Below are positions 8,045 to 15,007 of a stretch of DNA of 29,657 nucleotides, piece after piece. Position 1 is the stretch's first letter. Each line of letters opens with the position of its first letter. The stretch covers positions 1 through 29,657 of the forward strand of contig DATAXP010000014.1 of NCBI GenBank assembly GCA_036272935.1, written 5' to 3'. Made by a program: the position numbers and the translations under genes. The notes under the pieces were generated by a model. The model saw nothing but the letters and a program-made list of their open reading frames with translations. It searched no databases and had not been told where the DNA came from. Source of the stretch: DATAXP01 sp036272935 (GTDB lineage Bacteria; Planctomycetota; Planctomycetia; Pirellulales; PNKZ01).

Positions 8045-8818
8045 ATGTTCCCAGTTCGACCTGCCATTCTGGTTGCGACGACAGCGCTGGCGCTTGTCGC
8101 CATCACGCGAGCTGCGCCTGCCGACGAGCCGCCGGTGGTGATGGCGCACGTCGGCAAGTTGCTGCTGGCCGATGACTTCTCGCGCGACGAGATCGGCAGC
8201 ACCTGGTCGTACAGCAAAGGTTCGTTCTGGATCGACGACGGCGTGTTCGTCGGCGCTCAGCGCGACCCGGCCAAGCATCCGCCGGTCTGCCGCACACCTC
8301 TTGAGTTCCGCAATGCCGTGATCGACTTCCGGTTCCAGTTTCATGGCACAAGCCGGTTCAACGTGGTGTTCAACGATCGCAACTGGAGCCAGTCGCACGC
8401 CGGACACATTTGTCGTGCCGGGCTGTCGCCTCGGCTGCTCACATTGGGCGACGACTGCGAAGGGGTCATGAAGCTGGGCATTTTCGAGAAGTGGCAGGAC
8501 CCGCAGACTCGGCCGCAGATCGAGCCCTTGGTTCGCGACCAATCGGCGAAGTTGGCGATGCAGCTCGAGCCGGAACACTGGTATCGCATGACGCTCGAAA
8601 TCGTCGGCGACGAGATGATCGCGAGCCTCGACGGCAAGCCGCTGCTGCATCTCAAGTCCGCGGGCCTCGCCCATACCCCGAAGACCGATTGGGGGTTCAC
8701 GGTACAGGGGCGAGAAGTGCACTTCGACGACGTGAGCGTGTGGTCCGCGGAGCAAGACTCCGGCTGGCCAGCCCGCCGAGAGTCGTTGTTCCCCGCGTCG
8801 GCCGGCTCGTCGCAGTGA
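8045..8818 (+). CDS. Secreted DUF1080-like (3-keto-disaccharide hydrolase-like) protein
   Basis: A 257-residue protein. It has a signal peptide at about residues 1-26, ending near A-P-A-D-E, and a single beta-sandwich domain of the concanavalin-like kind found in DUF1080 proteins. Supporting phrases are L-L-A-D-D-F-S-R-D near 40, W-I-D-D-G-V-F-V-G near 60, the central D-F-R-F-Q-F, H-W-Y-R-M-T-L-E-I-V-G-D-E near 180, and the closing V-H-F-D-D-V-S-V-W. These proteins are abundant in planctomycetes and are linked to polysaccharide breakdown; no substrate can be deduced here. The gene is divergent from the AsmA-like gene and is followed closely by the promoter of the DUF1549 gene. Its final 20 residues are low in conservation and may be a linker. 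Confidence 0.75.
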   Translation: MFPVRPAILVATTALALVAITRAAPADEPPVVMAHVGKLLLADDFSRDEIGSTWSYSKGSFWIDDGVFVGAQRDPAKHPPVCRTPLEFRNAVIDFRFQFHGTSRFNVVFNDRNWSQSHAGHICRAGLSPRLLTLGDDCEGVMKLGIFEKWQDPQTRPQIEPLVRDQSAKLAMQLEPEHWYRMTLEIVGDEMIASLDGKPLLHLKSAGLAHTPKTDWGFTVQGREVHFDDVSVWSAEQDSGWPARRESLFPASAGSSQ

Positions 8819-8826
8819 TGATTTGC

Positions 8827-8855
8827 TTGACGGGTATTTACAGCCGCGCGATAAT
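8827..8855 (+). promoter_or_regulatory. Sigma70-type promoter for the DUF1549/DUF1501 pair
   Basis: TTGACG (8827-8832) and GATAAT (8850-8855) are separated by exactly 17 bases, each one mismatch from consensus. A start of transcription near 8862 leaves a leader of about 60 bases before the ATG at 8923. This supports 8923, rather than the much longer upstream frame, as the true start of the downstream gene. Confidence 0.6.
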
Positions 8856-8922
8856 GCATCTCTCGCCGTTGATATGTCGTGCCTGCCTGCTTTCCCAGCC
8901 CACCGCCCACGTTGCCACCGTC

Positions 8923-11679
8923 ATGCTTCGCCACTGCATGATTTGTTTTGGTGTCATCCTGCTCGTGGTGCACGGCGCCGTCGCGGCAGAGCCGGTGACC
9001 TTCGAGAAGCACGTGCGGCCGATCCTCAAGGTCCGCTGCCTCCATTGCCACGGCGAATCGGGCGAGCGCGAAGGGGAACTCGACCTACGGTTGGTGCGGT
9101 TGATGCTCAAAGGAGGCGACAGCGGACCGGCCATCGATCCGGGCCACGCTGCGAAAAGCCTGCTCGTCGAACGGATCAAGGCGGGCGAGATGCCGCCGGG
9201 CGACAAGAAGCTGCCGCCAGGCGAGATTGTCGTGATCGAGCGCTGGATCGCCAAGGGGGCCAAGACCGCGCGGCCCGAGCCGGATTCGCTCGACACCGGA
9301 CCGCTACTGTCGGAGGAGGAGCGATCGTTCTGGGCCTTCCAGCCGGGGCGCAAGCCGAAGGTGCCCAAAGCCCCGAAAGGTTCCGGGGCTCATACGCCGA
9401 TCGATGCGTTCGTTGTCGCAAGCTTGGCCGATCAGCACTTGGCCCTCTCGGCTGAGGCCGACCGGCACACGCTCGTTCGCCGGGCCTATTTCGATCTACT
9501 CGGCCTGCCGCCGACGCCCGAGGAGGTCGACGAATTTGTCGAGGACAGCACCGCGGACAGCTACGAGCGGCTGATCGACCGCTTGCTCGCCCGGCCGGAG
9601 TACGGCGAGCGTTGGGGGCGCCACTGGCTGGACGTCGCGGGCTATGCCGACAGCAACGGCTACACCGCGGTTGATACGGTGCGCGCCTACGCCTACAAGT
9701 ATCGCGACTACGTGGTGCAGGCGTTCAACGACGACATGCCGCTCAACGAGTTCATCCGCGAGCAACTCGCCGGCGACGAGCTGATCGGCTACCCGAAGAA
9801 AGCCATGACGCCCGCTGAGTTGCAGAAGCTCATTGCCACCGGTTTCCTGCGGATGGCCCCCGACGGCACCGCAGCGGCGGACGTCGATCAGAACGTGGCG
9901 CGCAACGCGGTGATCTCCGACACGATCAAGATTGTGTCCGCATCGTTGCTGGGAATGACGGTCGGCTGCGCTGAGTGCCACGATCACAAGTACGATCCGA
10001 TCTCGCAGGCCGATTATTACCGGCTGCGCGCCGTGTTCGAGCCGGCGCTCGATTGGAAGAATTGGAAACCGCCGGCCGGTCGGCAAGTGTCGCTGGCCAG
10101 CGATGCCGACCGGAAGTTGACCGCCGAGTTGAACGCCCAAGCGGCCGAGGTCGACAAGCGCCGCACGACGCTCACCAACGAGCTGATCGAGAAGACATTT
10201 CAGGAGGAATTGGCGAAGCTGCCCGAGGAGCTGCGGGCACCGATCGACGAGGCCTTTCATATCGCGGTCGCCAAGCGCACACCGGCGCAGAAGAAGCTCA
10301 TCAACGAGAACCCAAGCGTCAACGTCAGCGCCGGGTCGCTGTACCTTTACGATCGGCCGCGGGAGAAGCTGGTGCGCGATGCCCAGGCCAAGCGCGCCGC
10401 CCTGGCCAAGCAGTTGCCGAAGGCTGAGGACCAGGCGGCGGCCAAGGAGGAGTTGGCCAAGCTCGACGCCGAGATCGAGCACCTGCAGAGCGAGGTGGCG
10501 ACCGCGCAGATCAAGAAGCTGACCGAGGAAGCCGCCGCGATCCGGGCCAAGCGGCCGACGGAAGATTTTGTCCACGCGCTGTACGAGACGCCCGGCAAGG
10601 TGCCGACCACCTACGTGTTTCATCGCGGTGATTGTTTGCAGCCCCGGCAGGCGGTTGAGCCTGGCGAGCCGGCGATCTTCGAGATTCACGGCACCGGCCC
10701 GCAGCCCGCGAAGCCGGCGAAGATTCCCAGCACCGGCCGTCGGCTGGCGTTGGCTCAGCGGCTGACCGACGGCATGCACCCGTTGGTGGGTCGCGTGTTG
10801 GCCAATCGCATCTGGCTGCACCACTTCGGCCGCGGACTGGTGGCGACTCCGTCTGACTTCGGCATCCTCGGCGAGCGCCCCACGCATCCAGAATTGCTCG
10901 ATTGGCTCGCGGCCGACCTGGTCGAGCACGGCTGGCGTCTCAAGCGGCTGCACAAGCTGATTATGACCTCGGCGGTATACCGGCAATCTTCGGCCCGCAC
11001 CGATGCGCTCGACGAGGCCGATCCCGAGAATCGCTGGCTGGCACGGGCCAACGTCCGCCGCGCCGAGGCCGAGGTGATCCGCGACTCGATCCTGGCCGTC
11101 AGCGGCAAGCTGAACGCGAAGCGGTTCGGAGCGCCGGTGCCGGTGACGCCCGACGAGGTGGGGCAGGTGGTAATCGGCGTCGACACGCGCGACGCGGCAG
11201 GCCGGCCGAGCGGCAAGGCGGTGACTCTGGGCGACGACGTGTTCCGCCGCAGTATTTATGTGCAGGTGCGCCGCAGCCTGCCGCTGGGGATGCTCGAAGC
11301 CTTCGACGCACCGGCGATGAGCAGCGCCTGCAACTGCGAAGCGCGCAGCGTGTCGACCGTCGCGCCGCAGTCGTTGATCCTGATGAACAGTGATTTCCTG
11401 CTCGAGCAGGCCAGCTTCCTGGCCGAGCGGCTGGAGCAGCAAGCCCCGAGCAATCTCAAATCGCAGATCAGCCTTGCCTGGCGCCTGGCGTTTGCCCGCG
11501 AGCCCGAAGCCGCCGAGATCGACGCCGCCCTGGCGTTCCTCAAGGAGCAAATCGCGGGTTTCACTGCCGAGGCCAAGGGATCGAAGCCGGCGCCCGACAA
11601 GCGTAAGCCCGCGACGCTCGCCTTGGCGAACCTGTGCCAGGCGCTGTTGAGCAGCAACGAGTTCTTGTACGTGGACTAA
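8923..11679 (+). CDS. Secreted PSCyt1-DUF1549-DUF1553 cytochrome-like protein
   Basis: A 918-residue exported protein of a class greatly expanded in planctomycetes. A signal peptide covers about residues 1-22. The PSCyt1 cytochrome-c-like domain has the haem motif C-L-H-C-H (Cys39, Cys42, His43) and the M-P-P-G methionine region near 90. DUF1549 (PSCyt2) runs from about 150 to 380 with R-R-A-Y-F-D-L-L-G-L-P-P-T and E-R-W-G-R-H-W-L-D, and ends with a second motif C-A-E-C-H-D-H-K-Y-D-P-I near 349. A coiled-coil-rich spacer spans about 487-546. DUF1553 (PSD1) follows, with W-L-H-H-F-G-R-G-L-V and C-N-C-E-A-R-S. The ATG at 8923 gives a clean signal peptide and fits the promoter at 8827-8855. The partner DUF1501 gene starts three bases after the stop. 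The electron-transfer role is family inference. Confidence 0.92.
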   Translation: MLRHCMICFGVILLVVHGAVAAEPVTFEKHVRPILKVRCLHCHGESGEREGELDLRLVRLMLKGGDSGPAIDPGHAAKSLLVERIKAGEMPPGDKKLPPGEIVVIERWIAKGAKTARPEPDSLDTGPLLSEEERSFWAFQPGRKPKVPKAPKGSGAHTPIDAFVVASLADQHLALSAEADRHTLVRRAYFDLLGLPPTPEEVDEFVEDSTADSYERLIDRLLARPEYGERWGRHWLDVAGYADSNGYTAVDTVRAYAYKYRDYVVQAFNDDMPLNEFIREQLAGDELIGYPKKAMTPAELQKLIATGFLRMAPDGTAAADVDQNVARNAVISDTIKIVSASLLGMTVGCAECHDHKYDPISQADYYRLRAVFEPALDWKNWKPPAGRQVSLASDADRKLTAELNAQAAEVDKRRTTLTNELIEKTFQEELAKLPEELRAPIDEAFHIAVAKRTPAQKKLINENPSVNVSAGSLYLYDRPREKLVRDAQAKRAALAKQLPKAEDQAAAKEELAKLDAEIEHLQSEVATAQIKKLTEEAAAIRAKRPTEDFVHALYETPGKVPTTYVFHRGDCLQPRQAVEPGEPAIFEIHGTGPQPAKPAKIPSTGRRLALAQRLTDGMHPLVGRVLANRIWLHHFGRGLVATPSDFGILGERPTHPELLDWLAADLVEHGWRLKRLHKLIMTSAVYRQSSARTDALDEADPENRWLARANVRRAEAEVIRDSILAVSGKLNAKRFGAPVPVTPDEVGQVVIGVDTRDAAGRPSGKAVTLGDDVFRRSIYVQVRRSLPLGMLEAFDAPAMSSACNCEARSVSTVAPQSLILMNSDFLLEQASFLAERLEQQAPSNLKSQISLAWRLAFAREPEAAEIDAALAFLKEQIAGFTAEAKGSKPAPDKRKPATLALANLCQALLSSNEFLYVD

Positions 11680-11682
11680 CGC

Positions 11683-13146
11683 ATGAATGGTTCCAACTCT
11701 TCGCCGCGCGGCATGTGCGGTTCGCGGCGGCACTTCCTTTCCACCAGCGCCATGGGCCTGGGCTCGGTAGCACTGAGCTGCCTGCTCAACGACGATGGAC
11801 TGCTCGCGAGCCCGGAGAAGCCCGAGCTTGAGGCGCCACACTACGACCTGCTTCCCAAGGCGCCGCACTTCAAGCCGACCGCCAGGGCGATGATCTCGCT
11901 GTTCATGCAAGGCGGCCCCAGCCATATCGACCTGTTCGATCCCAAGCCCGAGCTCGATCGGCTCAACGGCCAGAAGTTCCCCGGCGAGGTGAAGTACGAC
12001 AACGCGGCCGAGGCCAGCTCGAAGGTGCTGGCCAGTCCGTGGAAGTTCCGCCGCTACGGCGACTGCGGCATGGAAATGTCGGAGCTGCTGCCGCACATCG
12101 GCGGCGTCGCCGATGAGATCACGCTCGTCCGCTCGATGCACACCGGCGTGAACAATCACGGGCAGTCGATCTTCGCGCTGAACAACGGCCGGATCGCCGC
12201 CGGTCGACCGGTGGTCGGCAGTTGGCTCACCTACGGCCTGGGGACCGAAAGCCAGGAGCTGCCGGCGTACATCGTGCTGACCGATCCCGGCGGCTTGCCG
12301 GTCGAAGGGGTCGACAACTGGTCGAACGGCTGGCTGCCGTCGCTGTACCAGGGGACGGTCGTGCGGCCGAAGGAGCCGCGCATCCTGAACCTCGATCCGC
12401 CGGTGCACATGACGCCCGACAGCCAGCGGCGGTACCTGTCGTTCCTCGAGCGGATCAACCGCGAGCATCTCGAGCGGCATCCCGGCGAGCTGGACCTCGA
12501 GGCGCGGATCGCCAGCTACGAGCTGGCCGCCCACATGCAGACCGCAGCCAAGGAAGCGGTCGACATCTCGCGCGAAAGCAAAGAGACGCACAAGCTCTAC
12601 GGCATCGACGATCCCAAGACCGCCGACCTCGGCTCGCGCTGCCTGATGGCCCGCCGGCTCGTCGAGCGCGGCGTGCGCTTCGTGCAGATCTGCACCGGCA
12701 ACCAGCATTGGGATCATCACCACACGATTCGCACTCGGCTGCCCGAGCAATGCCTGCGCGTCGACAAGCCCTCGGCCGCCCTGGTCCGCGACCTGAACGA
12801 GCGCGGCCTGCTCGATACCACGCTGGTGCAATGGGGTGGCGAAATGGGCCGCCTGCCGGTCGTCGAGAACGACAAGAAAGAGAAGGCCGGCCGCGACCAC
12901 AACACCTACGGCTTCAGTATGTGGATGGCCGGCGGCGGCGTGCGCGGCGGCATGACCTACGGCGAGACCGACGAGTTCGGCCACAAGGCGGTCAAGGATG
13001 TCGTCACGCATTGCGACTACCACGCCACGCTGCTGCACATGTTCGGCCTCGATCCCACGCGGCTGACCTACAAGCACAACGGCATCGAGAAAAGCCTGAT
13101 CGACGGCCAGGCCAGTCGCGTGGTGAAAGAGATTCTGCGCGGCTGA
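11683..13146 (+). CDS. DUF1501 protein with Tat signal
   Basis: A 487-residue protein of the DUF1501 family, related in fold to sulfatases/alkaline phosphatases. It is almost always encoded next to a DUF1549/DUF1553 protein in planctomycetes. The N-terminus has a twin-arginine motif S-R-R-H-F-L at residues 14-19 followed by a hydrophobic stretch, so it should be exported folded. Family features: M-I-S-L-F-M-Q-G-G-P-S-H-I-D-L-F-D-P-K-P near 75-95, V-R-S-M-H-T near 152, W-D-H-H near 345, Q-W-G-G-E-M-G-R near 385, and D-H-N-T-Y-G-F. It begins three bases after the upstream stop codon and is certainly co-transcribed with it. The enzymatic activity of the family is not established. Confidence 0.92.
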   Translation: MNGSNSSPRGMCGSRRHFLSTSAMGLGSVALSCLLNDDGLLASPEKPELEAPHYDLLPKAPHFKPTARAMISLFMQGGPSHIDLFDPKPELDRLNGQKFPGEVKYDNAAEASSKVLASPWKFRRYGDCGMEMSELLPHIGGVADEITLVRSMHTGVNNHGQSIFALNNGRIAAGRPVVGSWLTYGLGTESQELPAYIVLTDPGGLPVEGVDNWSNGWLPSLYQGTVVRPKEPRILNLDPPVHMTPDSQRRYLSFLERINREHLERHPGELDLEARIASYELAAHMQTAAKEAVDISRESKETHKLYGIDDPKTADLGSRCLMARRLVERGVRFVQICTGNQHWDHHHTIRTRLPEQCLRVDKPSAALVRDLNERGLLDTTLVQWGGEMGRLPVVENDKKEKAGRDHNTYGFSMWMAGGGVRGGMTYGETDEFGHKAVKDVVTHCDYHATLLHMFGLDPTRLTYKHNGIEKSLIDGQASRVVKEILRG

Positions 13147-13157
13147 TCGCGATTGTT

Positions 13158-14519
13158 TCACGGTCCTGTGCCCATCGCTTCGAGCGACTCGCGCCAGAAC
13201 TTCGCTTCGCGCTCGAGGCGGTACCGCTCGCCGAAGACGATCAGCTCACGAAACCGCTTCTCGGGCTTGGCACCGGTCGCATAGCACAGCTTCGCCAGGC
13301 AATTTGGACACAACCACATTGGTATGCGGTTGAACTCGTCGAATCGCCGGCTGCCGCGCATCGAGCAGTCGAAGTACGTGCAATGCGGCAGCGAGAACAG
13401 GTGTCCCGTTTCATGTGCCGCGACGTGCAAAGCCCAGCGCAACGCACGATGGTACGCCTCGCTGCTCGCTTCGGGATTGCCGAAGCGGTGGATCGACCAC
13501 ACGCCGACACGCTCTGCGAGCGAGGCCTCGCCCAGCACCGTCCCCTCGTGGCTTCCGGTGAACAGGTCGTCGCCGGTCAGCGCGACGTAGCCGACGGCGT
13601 CGTCGGGCAGGCGCGGCTTGAGAACCTGGTTGCGCACGTAGATGGTTGAGATCTGTGTTGCGGAAACGTCGTCGCGGCGTCGTGTCGCTTCGGCAGGGAT
13701 CACCGATTCTGCGAAGTCCTGCCGCAAACGCACCGGCAACTGAAAATAGATGCCGAGATACTCGACCGTGGTGTCGATGATCCGCCGCTCGGTCGCCGTG
13801 AACTCGCCCAGAGGTTGCACGTCGAGCGTCTGCCGCTCACGCGTCGCCCGCACGGGACGGCTGGCAACGTATTGCGCATAGTCTTGCGGCGGCTCGTCGT
13901 GCCGGGCGAGCCACTCCTCCGGCAACGGGTCGCCGAGCGGCCGGTGTAACGGCATCAGCCGCCCAAGCGTAGGCGGCAGCACCTGTGCGTCGAGCACGAA
14001 TCTTTCGCGCGCGTTGGTTGTTGCCGTCCAGCCGGCGACGCGCTTCACCTGGGCCACGTAATCGAGCGCGGCCGCCTTCTCGTTCGTCACGAATGATCGG
14101 CCCTCGTCGCGCACCCACTGCTGGTCTTGCTGCCGATAGACGAACACGGCGAACTTGCGCGTCGCCTCGGGAATCAACGGCTCGATCGGTGGACCACGTC
14201 GCTGGCGGACGTCAGCATTGTGTTCAGTAATCAAGCGATTGACACGATCGATCGCTTCGAGCGTGAGTGCTTCGTCCGACTCCAGCACAGCGTCCCGCGC
14301 TTGCTGGGCCTGGGCGGGCGCCACGGCCTCCTCTCCCTTCGGGAGAGGGTGGTCGCCGCCGCGGCGACCGGGTGAGGGAGAAGCGGAAACTCCGCGACCA
14401 TGCTGCTTCTCCCTCATCCGGACTTCGGCCACCTTCTCCCGTTGGGAGAAGGGCGTATGCCACATCGCGCACATCGTCGCCAGGGTCACCAGTGCCGCCA
14501 AAACACTCACGAATCGCAT
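13158..14519 (-). CDS. Archaemetzincin-like zinc metalloprotease, secreted
   Basis: A 453-residue protein. The C-terminal half carries the archaemetzincin zinc motif H-E-T-G-H (His369, Glu370, His373) with a third histidine at 379 followed by cysteine. A C-S-M Met-turn follows at about 385-387, then C-P-N-C, which would complete the extra zinc site of this family. The glycine expected three residues after the second histidine is serine here (Ser376). The N-terminus is a signal peptide (about residues 1-19). Residues about 23-63 are not ancestral-looking: they are the translation of a palindromic repeat. The middle part, 65-250, has no motif that I can name. The gene faces the DUF1501 gene tail to tail with 11 bases between them. 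It is followed upstream by tadA, 12 bases away on the same strand. Confidence 0.8.
   Translation of the reverse strand: MRFVSVLAALVTLATMCAMWHTPFSQREKVAEVRMREKQHGRGVSASPSPGRRGGDHPLPKGEEAVAPAQAQQARDAVLESDEALTLEAIDRVNRLITEHNADVRQRRGPPIEPLIPEATRKFAVFVYRQQDQQWVRDEGRSFVTNEKAAALDYVAQVKRVAGWTATTNARERFVLDAQVLPPTLGRLMPLHRPLGDPLPEEWLARHDEPPQDYAQYVASRPVRATRERQTLDVQPLGEFTATERRIIDTTVEYLGIYFQLPVRLRQDFAESVIPAEATRRRDDVSATQISTIYVRNQVLKPRLPDDAVGYVALTGDDLFTGSHEGTVLGEASLAERVGVWSIHRFGNPEASSEAYHRALRWALHVAAHETGHLFSLPHCTYFDCSMRGSRRFDEFNRIPMWLCPNCLAKLCYATGAKPEKRFRELIVFGERYRLEREAKFWRESLEAMGTGP
14330..14453. repeat. Palindromic repeat pair inserted in the archaemetzincin leader
   Basis: Two inverted units. Unit A (14330-14384) contains hairpins at 14331-14347 (CTCTCCC-TTC-GGGAGAG) and 14351-14369 (GGTCGCC...GGCGACC), and ends GGGTGAGGGAGAAG. 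Unit B (14405-14453) starts with its reverse complement, CTTCTCCCTCATCC, and ends with a hairpin at 14432-14452. The GGGAGA...GGGTGAGGGAG pattern is like dispersed repeats found in many GC-rich bacterial genomes. It is read through in frame by the protease gene. Confidence 0.8.
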
Positions 14520-14531
14520 CGTCGCGCTTCC

Positions 14532-14999
14532 TCACTTCTTTCCCAGCGCCCGCTGCCGCCGGAAGAAATCGCTGAGCAGCCGGCCGCATTCCTCGGCCAT
14601 CAGGCCTGCGATCACCTCGGCGCGGTGGTTCAACCGTGGATCGTTCAACAGCGTGTAGAGGCTCGCGACCGCGCCGGCCTTCGGGTCTGTGGCACCATAC
14701 ACGACCAACGGGATGCGCGCCTGCACGATCGCGCCGGCACACATCGGGCACGGTTCGAGCGTCACGTACAGCGTGCAGTCGTCGAGCCGCCAGGAGCCAG
14801 CCGCCCGGGCCGCCTCGGCGATCGCGATCAGCTCGGCGTGGGCCGTGGGATCGTGAAGCTGCTCGCGGCGGTTGTGGGCCGCCGCCACGACACGCCCCTG
14901 GCGGACCAGCACCGCTCCCACCGGGACTTCGTTTTCCTCAGCGGCACGCAGCGCTTCGAGATAGGCCAGCCGCATGAAATCGTCGTGCATCGCTGCCAC
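14532..14999 (-). CDS. tadA: tRNA adenosine(34) deaminase
   Basis: Converts adenosine 34 to inosine in tRNA-Arg(ACG). The 155-residue protein shows the zinc-dependent deaminase signature H-A-E (His54, Glu56) and P-C-P-M-C (Cys83, Cys86). The TadA-specific N-terminus M-R-L-A-Y-L-E-A-L-R-A-A-x-x-N-E-V-P-V-G-A-V and the tail G-A-x-x-S-L-Y-x-L-L-x-D-P-R-L-N-H are also present. Two starts are possible, 14999 and the inner ATG at 14990 (M-H-D-D-F); the outer one is given. It lies eight bases after the TIGR03790-type gene on the same strand and 12 bases before the archaemetzincin gene. Guanine deaminase and cytosine deaminase are related alternatives, but the R-L-N-H tail favours TadA. Confidence 0.93.
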   Translation of the reverse strand: MAAMHDDFMRLAYLEALRAAEENEVPVGAVLVRQGRVVAAAHNRREQLHDPTAHAELIAIAEAARAAGSWRLDDCTLYVTLEPCPMCAGAIVQARIPLVVYGATDPKAGAVASLYTLLNDPRLNHRAEVIAGLMAEECGRLLSDFFRRQRALGKK

Positions 15000-15007
15000 C
15001 CGCTACG

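Noticed and set aside
7829..8755. Upstream extension of the AsmA-like frame on the minus strand
   Set aside because: The extension runs antisense through the DUF1080 gene and lacks family similarity; the ATG at 7828 gives the expected basic N-terminus plus one membrane helix.
8410..8922. Upstream extension of the DUF1549 frame on the plus strand
   Set aside because: It overlaps the DUF1080 gene in another frame and precedes the promoter at 8827-8855; the signal peptide starts at 8923.
13147..13157. A terminator between the convergent DUF1501 and archaemetzincin genes
   Set aside because: The gap is 11 bases and shows no hairpin followed by a T run.
9496..13161. A 1221-codon open frame on the minus strand across the DUF1549 and DUF1501 genes
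   Set aside because: It is antisense to two well-supported genes, has no recognisable motif, and its composition (runs of H, R, V, Q, G, L) is what high-GC third positions create on the reverse strand.
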